Below are positions 1 to 10,214 of a stretch of 64,000 nucleotides of DNA, piece after piece (positions within the stretch are counted from its first letter, which is position 1; each line of letters begins with the position of its first letter). Below the pieces are notes generated by a model, which was given only the letters and a program-made list of their open reading frames with translations, had not been told where the DNA came from and did not search any database. Origin of the DNA: Steromphala cineraria (taxonomy: Eukaryota; Mollusca; Gastropoda; Trochida; Trochidae); the NCBI GenBank assembly GCA_916613615.1, contig OU744732.1, forward strand, positions 29,646,673 to 29,710,672, read 5' to 3'. The position numbers and the translations under genes are program-made.

Positions 1-456
1 ATAAAAGTCAAATGACAAATCACTTCTTGCTTTTATACAAGTCAAATCACTCCAATCACTTCTTGCTTTTATAAAAGTCAAATCACTCCAATCACTTCTT
101 GCTTTTATAAAAGTCAAATCACTCCAATCACTTCTTGCTTTTATAAAAGTCAAATCACTCCAATCACTTCTTGCTTTTATAAAAGTCAAATCACTCCAAT
201 CACTTCTTGCTTTTATACAAGTCAAATCACTCCAATCACTTCTTGCTTTTATACAAGTCAAATCACTCCAATCACTTCTTGCTTTTATACAAGTCAAATC
301 ACTCCAATCACTTCTTGCTTTTATAAAAGTCAAATCACTCCAATCACTTCTTGCTTTTATACAAGTCAAATCACTCCAATCACTTCTTGCTTTTATACAA
401 GTCAAATCACTCCAATCACTTCTTGCTTTTATACAAGTCAAATCACTCCAATCACT
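1..456. repeat. 36-bp tandem repeat (minisatellite)
   Basis: About 12.7 head-to-tail copies of a 36-bp unit; copies 180 bp (5 units) apart line up exactly. Units differ mainly by one base (ATAAAAG or ATACAAG). The array continues past the left edge and stops abruptly at 456. It lies 64 bp beyond the splice donor of the last visible COPS7 exon, so it probably sits in that gene's final intron. Confidence 0.95.
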
Positions 457-519
457 AGACTGGTTGTCCCTCTGCTTGTTCGTGTTAGTATCCTGCAGAA
501 AGTCACCAAGTGCACCTAC

Positions 520-644
520 CCTTTACTCTTGGAAGGTTTCTTGCTAGGTTTGTCTGACTGCGTGGCGACGGAGCTGTCTGTCACCATCTGATCCTCCATG
601 TCCGTCTGCTGGGTTGTCTTCAACGTCTTCTTGATGTTTGCAAC
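520..644 (-). CDS. COPS7: COPS7 coding exon 7
   Basis: Encodes [20 protein letters not shown], a Ser/Thr/Lys tail ending KKPSKSK, and two nucleotides (GG). The donor GTAGGT begins at 519. If it is not used, the frame meets TAG at 518-516 after one Gly codon. Human CSN7A continues past this point, so splicing is favoured. Confidence 0.85.
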
Positions 645-3600
645 CTGCACAGTTTAATTATGATAGTGATAACAAGAAGATATAGTCAACAACATAAACA
701 AAACCTAATCAATCACACAAGCATAAGGTTTTACTCTTTAACCAAGAACTACACACAATATGTAAAGATAAATGTAAAAGACAAACCTCTACTTCGATAT
801 CTGCCTTAATCTTGTTGTGTTTCTCCTTGTTAGCATGGGCTTTAGAGATCTGATCCTCAATTCCCTTCAACACAGCCTCACATCCGTTACACCTGTCACA
901 GTAGAAACAAACAATATGAGTATTGGGAATTCTTTCACAAAAGAACTGTCACCGATCATAATTTTATTTTTATGCCCCCGCCATATATGGCAGGGCCATA
1001 GGATTACCCTTGGTTGTCCATCCGTACGTAACCACTCTATACAGGGTATCGTTTATCCACTTCTCTTCAAAAACCGTTCAACAGATTTAATTGAAATTGC
1101 ACACATGGCTTATAGGCATCCTTAGGGTGTGCATCTCATATTTTGTTTTTCAATTTTTGACTTTTTTTTCAAATTTCTGACATGTTGGACTAAGTGAATT
1201 TTTGTGCAAGTGAAAGCTCATTGTAGTGTGATTGAGGGTGTTGTTTATCCACTTCGCATCCTAAGGGTGTGCATATCAAATTTTGTTGAGAAGTTAATAA
1301 ATGATACCCTGTATAGAGTGGTTATAGGTACGGATGGGCAACTGAGGGTAATTTCAATATATAAAAACATATTAAAAACAGAAGAAGATCTAACCAGTCC
1401 TGTAGCACTGTAATGCTTTCAGGCACGGCGTCGGGTCGGATGTCTCGTCCAATCGCGTAGTCCACCTCAAGCTGCTGGTTCTTCTGGTCTAGCTTCCCGT
1501 GTATGATGTCCGCGTAGATCACCTCGATAATCAGATCCTGAAATACACGTCGGTCTTGTGTAAGTGATTTGGATGACAACTAGCAAACCCCACTAGCAAA
1601 ATCAAAGATGTCTGACACAAAATAGCAATGGTTTACTTTAATGCAGTAGAACACGGATATAACGACCTCCAAGGGACCAAAGAATTTAGTTTGCTATATC
1701 CGGTGTTCGCTATATGCATATAATCTTAATGATATTATATAGGGACGGGACTTGAAAATTTGTTCACTATATCCGATTGTTCGCTATATCTGAGTTTGCT
1801 ATATCCGTGTTCTACTGTATATGGAATTGATAATCAATTCCTGAAATTGACAGCCAGGTAAAATTTTCATGGTTACAATTAACCTATCGCCACCTGTCAA
1901 TCAAATATATTTTCCGACCAATCATAGAGCGTCATATATTCACTGCGCCATTGGCCTCGTTGCCGACGCCATTTTGTCCGTCAAACAAAGAATCGTGTTT
2001 TACTTCCTTGTTTGATTTCCTCTGCATCCGATGTCAGAAAATGCTTTTTGGACACAAGACTTGTGCAGCTTGTTTCTTGAGTACCGTCGTAAAACCCAGA
2101 TAAAGATGATAACATGTGTCATCTTCGGAAGAGGTTGTATCACATAGTGCAAATAGACGTTGAAACGGGAAAACTCGAAGCGGTGACGGACCAAGAATTA
2201 ATTTTCCATTTCTTTACAACATACTTATGAATAAAATATGAACAAAGTTCATGTTTGATTTTCATTGAAGGCATAAACGACCATGAAATACTGCATTTTC
2301 AAAACACACAGTAGATTTCAAGCAAAACTTTATTTGGTTATTTGTCGTTTGAATAGTTTCGTGTATATAATTATCAGACATCGTGAATTATCATATGAAC
2401 TATGTAATTACAACATTAGCACGGATAACATAAAATTATCGCTAAAAAATTGGTATCAAATGGAAATATATATATTGTAAATGAATGAATAATTATTAAT
2501 TAAGGTCTTAAAAGTTCTCACATTGAAAACTAGTGCTAGCACTTTTTATCAAGGATTTATATTTGATAGAAAAAAAACTCTAAATGCAATGTTAAAATTA
2601 AGAATAAAAGAAATATTGTCATCAACATATCATATATAATTTTCAATAGTTTGATTATTATACATTTATGTTGTTTGGAACAAATAGGCAAATAGTTTCA
2701 ATATATATTGTATTTCAAAATCTTAAGATATCATCAAATTAAAAAGTATCAGAGTTATATGCTTATTACTATTTTGGACAATAAATCCACAGATACTATG
2801 TATGCATAATTTAACAAAACCATTACTGTGCTTATTATCAAATATTGCTAAAATTGTTTAGTATGTTCCACAAATCTTCAATAATATTGCCTTCAAACAA
2901 TATTCAAGTGGCTGATCATGTCATTTAGAATTTATAAACATAGCTAATCTTTTTAATTGAAAAGTGTTCATATTTTCTATTTGAAATTTTTGATTAATTG
3001 TCATTTTTACAAGGATTGGGAAATTGAAAATTGATGAATAACTGACCCTTTGCATTTTGAAGCTTACTATTGATATAAGGGCAATGGCCAATTTCATATG
3101 CAGAAAATGTATATAAAGTCTGTAATAGGTCATTGTCAAAGCTGTCTTTCCAAATATCTGATCAACCTAGCTTTGTTTTTAAGTTTTGACATGTTGCTGA
3201 TCGAAGCATTCATGACAAAATCCACTGTTATATAATATGAGTGCAGTATGATTTCAAATTTGCTTACTTCTATTGACAATGCAGAATACTGTTTTCTTCT
3301 TTCAGTGCATTTACTCCTTACAAACATTCAACATACGACTTCAATTCACTACACATTTGACCTTAAATTCTTGTCATATATCCATGAATAAAAGTAAATA
3401 ATTGATAAAAAAAATATCATCATTGAAGGAAATATTTGTGTTTGAATAAGATTACAAAAAGATTTATTTCTATAAAATAAGGAGAAAAGAAAAGGATATT
3501 AAGTATCTACACTAGTCCACAGCAATGAAAGTTTAGCCACTTAACGGCCCCTGAGTTTCGGGGCCGTTAAGTGGCTAATGAAAATTATGAAATATAAAAA

Positions 3601-6600
3601 ATAGTTTTAGTCTTCCTGTTAAAATGAATATTACTATTATGGAAGGCCCCTTCGTCGTTTCTAAGTTACTTTGCCGTTAAGTCTATAAATGAAATATTTG
3701 TAAATAGATGATTGTCACCATTAACTATATATTTTGACAGTATGGATATGGGGGGGGGGGGGGGGGTACAAATAACGAATTTGGAGCAGAAGTTTACAGA
3801 CGACGGACTACGGCCTATTTGGTCATACTGCCCTGTTGAGCTTCAAATAAAATACTCCTGAAGAACACCCTCCTTACTTCTCAATGCACTTGCCCTAGCA
3901 GTGTAAAACTTTTAAAGGGTTCTTGAATTATTTGTATGGTTTAAACGTCACAATATTTATTCAATGAAATGAATGGATTGGTAAACAGGAATATTGCCAC
4001 CTTGATAAATACCTCTCCATTTATTATTTAATTATTTCTATGCTATAGTAAAATAGATTTCTGAAATGGCTAAATCAATACAGGATTTTATTCTTAAATA
4101 AAAAAACGTGAAGACCTGCACCTCTCCTAATTGTGTTGAAGACATGAGTAAAATTTGAAGAGTTTTTCAGGAATCAGACAGAAAAATATCTTAGGATGGA
4201 CAGACGGACGGAAGGACAGAATCATTATCGTTGTTATAACTATCCACCTGTGAACTGTAGGTCGTCGGTATAATAATTATCGCAATCATTCCTATTTCAT
4301 TCACAAATTCGGCTTTCAGATATAACCAATTCCATCACTGCTAACACATGGCATTGGCATTGTGAGTGTATACTAGATTCTAGTATTTAAATATTCAATT
4401 CATAAGTGAACTAGCACCTATTATAGTAGTCTAGATATGGATTTACGTTGTAAAATCAATGTTAATGTATGGGTTGCACTGTTACAACTTACCGATGCTT
4501 CGCGTTCAGCATTGACGCTTGTGCAATGTTGCCGGTCAGAGAGCAGTGCTTTTTCTACTTTCACTTTAGAGTGACAAGAATCATAAAATGTGGCTTCTAT
4601 AATAAGCGGGAAAAAATCCATGTACTTTTTGAATATTATATTATATTAAATATATGTTTCAATCTTGATTTTGGTGCCCAAAAAAATAATTCAAGCTTTT
4701 CAAAAATGGGGGGGGGCAGTGCCCCCCCATATTTTTTTCTGGGGGGGCAGCTGCCCCCCCTGCCCCCCCAGTTCCTACTCCTATGTAGGTTTTCAAAAAT
4801 CAACATGAACTGTTGATGTTATTACGTAAAAATTAAATAATAACAAGGAATAAACTTAGTTGTTTCTGTTGTCGTAATTGACATATAGTACGCATCCCGG
4901 AAACAATTTTAAAGGGGCAGTAGCACGTTTTTTGATAATTTTAAATATTTTAAAATTTTCACTGATAATTGTAAGTTAATGATAAATCTATTACTGTGAT
5001 AGTGTCAAAATTCTCAAAACACAAACCAATTATCCATAGTCAGAGGACAAAAAATGAAGATTCACTTAAAATCCATTGGCGGCCATTTTGTGTGAACACC
5101 TTTAATTCATTTTGTGTAAGAAAAAGGAATCTCATGGCTAAACTTTACATTATATATTTGAATTATTACTTCTTCATTTAGTTTAAATGCATTGTCTTTC
5201 ATTTGGAACCATTAAGTTTCGATTTCCTGACATCACCTTTTATTCCCTCTAAAAACGTGCTACTGCCCCTTTAAGCAGCATCTGCACTTTTTGTTATTGT
5301 TTTTGTTTATTATCTTGAGGGGGCGCCGGGGTCGGGGGTCGGAGGAGTGTGGTACATATACTTTATATAAATTTACAAAAGCGTAATGGATTGGTTCATC
5401 AAAACATATAAGAGATTTTTTATTTATATGATCAGATATGTCATTTTTTCCTATAAATCTTCGTGATTTCTTATGTCCGTCATACCACATAATCGGCACT
5501 TCCGCATTTGTTTTCTGTTGCACACAAAATATATATTCGTCAAATGTGTTTGAAAATTATTGAAATTAGGATAATGAACCATACAGAAACTTTTTCAATT
5601 GGTTATTTTGTTCTGCATTCTATAATTAGGCCGTTATTACAAACGGAATACCATTGTCCGTTACGCTCGCGTCAGTGACAACGTGCCTTTGTTTGTCGGA
5701 CATAACAAGAGTTACCTCCCTTTATTTCAAGGGGCGTGGTTATCTCTCGTCTGGCGATAGGTTAATTATCATGCAGATCATTACTTCCAAACTTATACTT
5801 TTCTGATCAGTACTTCACATCATTAAAAAAAAAATTAGCTTTATATTTCTAGCATTAGAAATATGAAATATTGTGATATTACCTACAACATTGATCAAAA
5901 TTTCTTGATTTTACTTCATACATACTTTGGAAGCAGCTCTTAAACTCTAGACTTAAAATAGAGGCAGACGTTATGTTAAAGGGCAGTCCTATCGAGGTAT
6001 TTTCTGTGGAAACAAAATTCAAGGACACACTGATGCATTCTACCCTTTGTCAGATTGTTCAATCTGGAACAACTAAAATGTTACTCTCCCTAACATATGT
6101 GAAAAAGTGTGAAAATATTCATGTAATAATCATAATATCATATATAAGTTTAAATAGAGAAGTGCTCTTAAATTTTGTTTCCACAAAAGGACTGTCCCTT
6201 TGCTTGGTAAATAAGATGTATTTAACTTACCTCTAATGTTCTGACATTTTGTATTTCTAGTTCATCTAGTAGTACTGAATATGGAATGCACTGAAACGAG
6301 AAGAAAAATGTTTAAGACTAATTGCAACAATTGAATACCAATTGCCTTAAAAGTGCATTGATATAATATTCAAAAAGAAATGCAAAATTCAAGACATTCC
6401 AAAAGATTTCAAGCATAAAATATCTTCAGAAATCAAAACCTAATTTGCTACTATTTATTTATTGTAAACAATGTTTTATGAGGCACTTGACGTCCTGTCT
6501 AAAATAGTCCTGGTAGGAAAAAGAAGGGGATAACCGTCATCAACCCATGAAGTCAGCCAAAGGAACAGGAGGGGCTGAATTTTGCAGTTACATGTTTCCG

Positions 6601-9517
6601 GGTTAGCCCCCATTCATCAGACCTGACGGTTATCCCCCCCCCCCCCCCCCCTTTCTTACATATTCATTGTGTAGCAATTTATTTGAATGTGGAGGTGGAT
6701 CCCCTATTAAAATAATTGGGATAAGTTTTACCCTTGGAGTTGACTTTTACTGGGAATATTCTTTAAATCCAAAAGGCTTCTCAAAATTATATTTCACACA
6801 AAATCATTTTAAACTGAGAAACTTGAAACCCACCTTGCTCTTTGTGGCTAGAGAAACCACCGTTAGATGTCGCAACTTGGTCAGCTGAGCAGGTGAGAAG
6901 TCTGGGAAGTTCGCTAGATTTGCTGGAAAAAGAGTGGAGGTGCTTTATCATCATAATAATAACAAGTCAGCTAATAACAGTCAAATATCCAAATGCCGAG
7001 CAGTTGCTCAAGCACTACATAAGCTTCAGTGTTGTGAGTTAAGCTATTCAATGTATTCATCTATGAGAACTAGGTGATTGATAATAAAAAAATACAAGAC
7101 TTGAGATAAACTTGTGAAAGATTCAATTTTAATTGATAAGGCTAACAGTTTAAGTTGCTTTATTATCATAATAATAACAAGTCAGCTAATAACAGTCAAA
7201 TATCCAAATGCTGAGCAGTTGCTCAAGCACTACATAAGCTTCAGTGTAGTGAGTTAAGCTATTCAATGTATTCATCTATGAGAACTAGATGATTGATAAT
7301 AAAGAAATACAAGACTTGAGATAAACTTGTGAAAGATTCAATTTTAATTGATAAGGCTAACAGTTTAAGTTGCTTTATTATCATAATAATTTATCTGTTA
7401 ATAACAAGTCTGCTTATAACAGTCAAATATACAAATGCCAAGCAACTGCTCAAGCACAAGCGTCAGTGTTGTAAGTTATGCCATGCATCTTAGAAACACT
7501 TGATGATTTATGGTAGAAAATACAAGACACAAGATAAACTTGCGAAAGATTCAATTTTAATTAACCTAGAGGCAATAATACTCGCTATACTTACTTATTA
7601 AGTCTAGCAAGATACAGTAATGTGTTGTAACAGCAGACTTATTGAATTGACCAATCAGGGCTTGGTTTACCAAGTCTGCATTTTCACACATACATTGAAG
7701 GGTCATAGGTCGCTGAAAGGTCATCTGACACGATCTCTTACGGTATCTTGCTAGACTCAATATGGGAGTATAGCGAGTTTAATTGAGGCTAAGTGTATTT
7801 AGACTGTAAAGCTAAAGATACTATATCATGTTGAGCTTTTGTTGTTCACTAACACTAAGAGCTATCATATTACTACCTCTGTACTTCAATAGTTTGACAA
7901 TTTTAAGCTTAAGATCATCTTCCAAACTGTCATTTTATGCCTTGCTGCATAGCCTTGAGTTTTCTGTGCTTGCTCTCTGGTCTGTAGGGGCACTATAGCA
8001 GCACAGAAAAGTAAAGTCTCTGCAGCAAGGCATAAAATGACAGTTTGGAAACTGGCCTTTTAGGCTCTGCGTAGGAAGATGGCTTAAGATATGCTGACAG
8101 GTTTTGAATGCACCTGATACTTTCAATCTTCAAGGTTCATATAGATTTTTAGACTGTTTTCAGAAGTTTATAGGGAAGGACAAATAGATAGTTATTGACT
8201 ACAGGACCACAGGCTACAAATTCATACATTATTTATGTATAACATTGAGGAGTAGCATGTTGAAAGAAATGTTATATAATTCATCGGAAATTCAGAGATT
8301 TTGTTTGTTCAATGTTTAAAAGTATAGCCCCTTCACCAGTCCATAAACTGGTTACAAGTTTGGTTAGGACTGGTAACTTTTCCGTATTTCTCCTTATTTT
8401 CCCCTAAGAAATAGACCAATAAATTTTCAGGACAGGTTAGGTTACCAATCTATTCTATACACTGTCAATATAAGCGTCATGTTATCTTTATAATTTGAAT
8501 TCACAAACCTTTGTAGTCTTTGTAAGTTCCAAAAGCAAATAGATTGAGTGCATTGTAGTGTGGCGCATTTGGTCCTGTTGATAACTGAAACAAGAGATTT
8601 AAAACATGTCACCTTGACTGTACACCCTTATGTCCTGGTCATGTTTATATCAACTCCATCTTGTTTTGATTCCCTATATCGTACACTATCAGTGTTGATT
8701 ATCAGGGTAACCTTGTAAGAAATGGGAGGTAAAGTGTTACAATATATGATATGAATCTTTTCAACATGGAAGTGAACTTGTAATCCAGTAGGGAACAACA
8801 TCTCAGCATAATGGCAATGTAGCAGGAGTAAGAATCCAATATCTTCACGTCCAGCAGGATTCGAACTCGGGACCTCCGAGTTCAAAGTCAGACACTTTAC
8901 CTTTTCGGCTAAGATATATCACTCTAACCAAAGCCAGTAGGAATCAAAGCTTTTGCCCTAACTCTTTCACACCAACATTAACATGATCTTATTACAGCGG
9001 TTTTAAAAAGTCAATGAAAACTGAGAGTCCTTGTCCTATTTCAGGAGTCATTTTTTTTTTTTTAGATGTTTCATACTTGATTAAAAGGTTGATAAACAAT
9101 TGCCTGTAATGGGATGATTATTGGTTGATATTTTAATCATATTGAAATGGATTTTATATTGAAAGATTAGATATTTGTATCAGAATAACATTAAGTCACA
9201 GAGGACCCACATGATTATTCTTTGAGAGTCCTTCTGACATTTTCTGCGTCAAATACTCAGGAAAGGCGAGTCCCGTAAAACCCTGTTTTAAAGATATAAA
9301 CTGAACATTTCAGGTTGAATATGATCAGAATGAAATGATTCTACAGTGATGAGAGTACCTCTTGTATATTTGGCATGTCCAGCAACTCCCCGAACACGTA
9401 CATAGACGGAGAGTCCAGGACCTGTTTGATAAGGCTGACTGCTGCAGCACCTTTAGCAGATTTAGCCAATAGAACAAACTGTTCTAGAGGGTTCGTCACT
9501 GCTTTCTCGCTAGCCAT
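520..9517 (-). CDS. COPS7: COP9 signalosome complex subunit 7 (CSN7), seven coding exons, 3' end outside window
   Basis: CSN7 is a PCI-domain subunit of the COP9 signalosome, the complex that removes NEDD8 from cullin-RING ubiquitin ligases in nucleus and cytoplasm. Coding exons in transcript order are 9359-9517, 8509-8584, 6834-6922, 6231-6290, 1395-1537, 787-892 and 520-644. Together they give 252 codons plus 2 nt; animal CSN7 is about 260-275 residues. Family hallmarks in order: [13 protein letters not shown] near residue 14, [11 protein letters not shown] near 40, [10 protein letters not shown] near 68, [17 protein letters not shown] near 94, then [18 protein letters not shown], a PCI winged-helix signature, near 145. 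A basic Lys/Ser-rich tail follows. All seven junctions have GT/AG sites and the phases join without loss. The human tail continues for about ten more residues, so a final exon left of the window is expected. Introns are full of transposons but the exons are clean. Paralogue type (7A or 7B) cannot be assigned. Confidence 0.95.
787..892 (-). CDS. COPS7: COPS7 coding exon 6
   Basis: Completes the Trp codon and encodes [20 protein letters not shown] and then a Lys-rich helix ending ADIEVE. It aligns with the CSN7 region CVGCEVVLSGIEEQVSRAN, which forms part of the C-terminal helix bundle. Acceptor GTGACAG, donor GTTTGT. Confidence 0.94.
1003..1352. mobile_element. TIR element (MITE) in COPS7 intron 5
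   Basis: Arms of about 48-50 bp, 1003-1050 and 1303-1352, are near-perfect inverted copies (ATTACCCTTGG... and ...TGAGGGTAAT). The interior repeats a GCATCCT(T/A)AGGGTGTGCAT block twice in direct orientation, near 1107 and 1256. There is no coding capacity. The left edge may extend to about 965, where a small palindrome (GCCATATATGGC) lies. Confidence 0.85.
1395..1537 (-). CDS. COPS7: COPS7 coding exon 5
   Basis: Encodes [18 protein letters not shown] through ITVLQD plus two nucleotides of a Trp codon; this is the winged-helix part of the PCI domain. Acceptor ATTTCAG. The donor GTTAGA is weak by consensus, but the TG|G split codon restores the conserved Trp. Confidence 0.95.
1644..1819. mobile_element. 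Tc1/mariner-pogo-like MITE
   Basis: Terminal repeats CAGTAGAACACGGATATA at 1644 and TATCCGTGTTCTACTG at the right end. Internal direct repeats of TTCGCTATATCCG. The CAGTAGAAC..GATATAAC terminus resembles pogo/Tigger-type elements. A TA is present on the right flank but the left flank is degraded. Confidence 0.75.
2200..3530. other. AT-rich intron sequence, no feature seen
   Basis: Part of the large COPS7 intron between coding exons 4 and 5. It is very AT-rich, with only short chance reading frames. Confidence 0.6.
3534..3577. repeat. Perfect 18-bp stem hairpin
   Basis: TAGCCACTTAACGGCCCC, an 8-nt loop (TGAGTTTC), then the exact reverse complement. It is GC-rich within an AT-rich intron. It could be the core of a small MITE; no function can be assigned. 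Confidence 0.85.
3750..3766 (+). repeat. Poly-G tract
   Basis: Seventeen consecutive G residues, in the sense opposite to COPS7 transcription. Its exact length may be unreliable for sequencing reasons. Confidence 0.8.
4708..4769. repeat. G-run/C-run cluster
   Basis: Alternating runs of seven to nine G and C (GGGGGGGGGCAGTGCCCCCCC, then GGGGGGGCAGCTGCCCCCCC) form short GC-only hairpins and potential quadruplexes inside COPS7 intron sequence. Confidence 0.7.
4909..5274 (-). mobile_element. TTAA-flanked MITE, family A (copy 1)
   Basis: TTAA at both ends directly flanks AGGGGCAGTAGCACG at the left and its reverse complement at the right. Length is about 360 bp. The interior is in the reverse sense compared with the 33.3-kb copy (the reverse complement of AAAATGGCCGCCAATGGA lies near 5080). 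TTAA target sites are typical of piggyBac-superfamily transposition; no transposase is encoded. It lies in COPS7 intron 4. Confidence 0.9.
5976..6203. mobile_element. TTAA-flanked MITE, family B (copy 1)
   Basis: TTAAAGGGCAGTCCTATCG at the left is mirrored by GGACTGTCCCTTT at the right, with a further inner pair, GTGGAAACAAAATT and AATTTTGTTTCCAC. The right-hand TTAA has decayed to TTGC. It ends about 28 bp from COPS7 coding exon 4. Confidence 0.8.
6231..6290 (-). CDS. COPS7: COPS7 coding exon 4
   Basis: A 60-nt exon encoding 20 residues, [20 protein letters not shown], in phase 0 on both sides. Acceptor TTTCAG, donor GTAAGT. It corresponds to [20 protein letters not shown] in human CSN7A. 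Confidence 0.94.
6513..6659. mobile_element. Short TIR element with poly-C end
   Basis: GTAGGAAAAAGAAGGGGATAACCGTCA at the left is mirrored by TGACGGTTATCCCC...CTTTCTTAC at the right, where an 18-nt C run (6634-6651) has expanded in one terminal repeat. There is no coding capacity. Confidence 0.75.
6834..6922 (-). CDS. COPS7: COPS7 coding exon 3
   Basis: Completes a split Ala codon and encodes residues 79-108, including [18 protein letters not shown], the start of the PCI helical repeat. Acceptor TTTTTCCAG, donor GTGGGT. A 215-bp tandem repeat begins about 20 bp upstream of its acceptor. Confidence 0.93.
6941..7560. repeat. 215-bp tandem repeat, 2.9 copies
   Basis: Copies begin at 6941, 7156 and 7371 with TGCTTTAT(C/T)ATCATAATAAT. 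The first two are almost identical; the third is diverged and carries a short insertion near its start. It sits next to COPS7 exon 3, inside intron 2. Confidence 0.9.
7916..8081. mobile_element. Palindromic MITE, copy 1 (left arm deleted)
   Basis: Almost wholly palindromic element (CCAAACTGTCATTTTATGCC arms) ending GGCTCTGCGTAGGAAGATG. Compared with the fuller copy at 49166-49353, the left arm jumps from CATCTT straight to CCAAACTG, losing about 27 bp. The asymmetric centre is reversed relative to the other copy, so the two inserted in opposite orientations. Confidence 0.85.
8509..8584 (-). CDS. COPS7: COPS7 coding exon 2
   Basis: Encodes residues 54-78 (LSTGPNAP to GTYKDYK) plus one nucleotide of the next codon. 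Acceptor TTTCAG, donor GTTTGT. It matches the LFAYGTYADY region of animal CSN7. Confidence 0.93.
8838..8925 (-). mobile_element. tRNA-derived SINE head
   Basis: On the minus strand an A-box-like TTAGCCGAAAAGG is followed by a B box, GTTCGAATCC (8857-8866 reversed). ATATCTT and AAGATAT could pair as an acceptor stem. Anticodon arm structure is poor, so this is a SINE head or tRNA relic, not a working tRNA. The body may run towards about 8630, in COPS7 intron 1. Confidence 0.6.
9359..9517 (-). CDS. COPS7: COPS7 coding exon 1
   Basis: Encodes residues 1-53, from MASEKAV to MPNIQE. The ATG (9517-9515) has an AAA context and is the only Met giving the family's usual N-terminus. An acceptor (TTTCAG) 11 nt upstream shows that a non-coding exon precedes it. 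The donor GTACTC follows codon 53 in phase 0. Confidence 0.95.
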
Positions 9518-9611
9518 TTTCTATAGTTCTGAAATAGATTAATTCAAACATAACCTACATGATAACGAGAAGAGACTATTTGAATCAAGAAGAACAATAT
9601 TTGATATATGG

Positions 9612-9790
9612 GATAATTAAAACATGACGATCCATTGGTTGAAAACTCATTTTAGTCTTTACATTATGTATATCATAACCTCACAAAGTACAATATTTCA
9701 TATTTATAAGAATATTAAAACATGACGATCCATTGGTTGAAAACTCATTTCAGTTTCTACATTATGCATATCAAACGATTAACAGACAAA
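9612..9790. repeat. 98-bp tandem duplication
   Basis: A block containing ATGACGATCCATTGGTTG occurs twice with a 98-bp period (9623 and 9721). It lies just upstream of the COPS7 start-codon exon. Confidence 0.85.
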
Positions 9791-10173
9791 CAATTTTTAT
9801 GAAGCTATGCCCTACCACAAGAACAAAAATATATGGAGAGATAACAATTTTTAAAATGATAGTTTAATAATGATTTTAATAAAGATCTTTCAACTAATAG
9901 GATATTTTGTAACAATCAAAATTTGAGTTGTTAAATGTGTCTAGTTGATACTAAACTTTGTGTGGGGATTGCCGTGCAAAAATTCCAAAACAGGTACAAA
10001 GTTATCATTGACCCTAATATATTTATCGTCCAAAACTGTGTTCCACAGGAGATATCGCTTGTGGAAGATCAAGTAGATTTTGAACAGTGCCCTGTCAACA
10101 GAAGGGACATGACATCACAAACGTTTTGCATCATCAGAAATGATGTCACAATGCTTTCACGGCATAAACACAA

Positions 10174-10214
10174 TGACGTCACAATGCTATGATGTTATGA
10201 ACACCATGACGTCA
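10174..10214. promoter_or_regulatory. Paired consensus CRE sites
   Basis: TGACGTCA occurs at 10174-10181 and 10207-10214, 33 bp apart, in a short imperfect repeat of (A)TGACGTCACA(A/G)TGCTATGA. CRE palindromes bind CREB/ATF factors. The repeat origin means they may be passive passengers. COPS7 lies about 650 bp away on the minus strand. Confidence 0.45.

Larger units (their letters stand above)
1877..5767. repeat. Pair of 16-bp inverted repeats, possible ends of a 3.9-kb element
   Basis: AATTAACCTATCGCCA at 1877-1892 is found perfectly inverted at 5752-5767. The interval lies in one COPS7 intron, is mostly AT-rich, and carries no reading frame resembling a transposase. No target-site duplication is evident, so these could be the ends of a large decayed DNA element or two separate solo ends. 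Confidence 0.35.

Noticed and set aside
1..456. CRISPR array
   Set aside because: Units are contiguous with no spacers, and the genome is eukaryotic with spliced genes.
8838..8925. Functional tRNA gene
   Set aside because: A and B boxes are present, but the anticodon arm does not fold convincingly; read as a SINE head.
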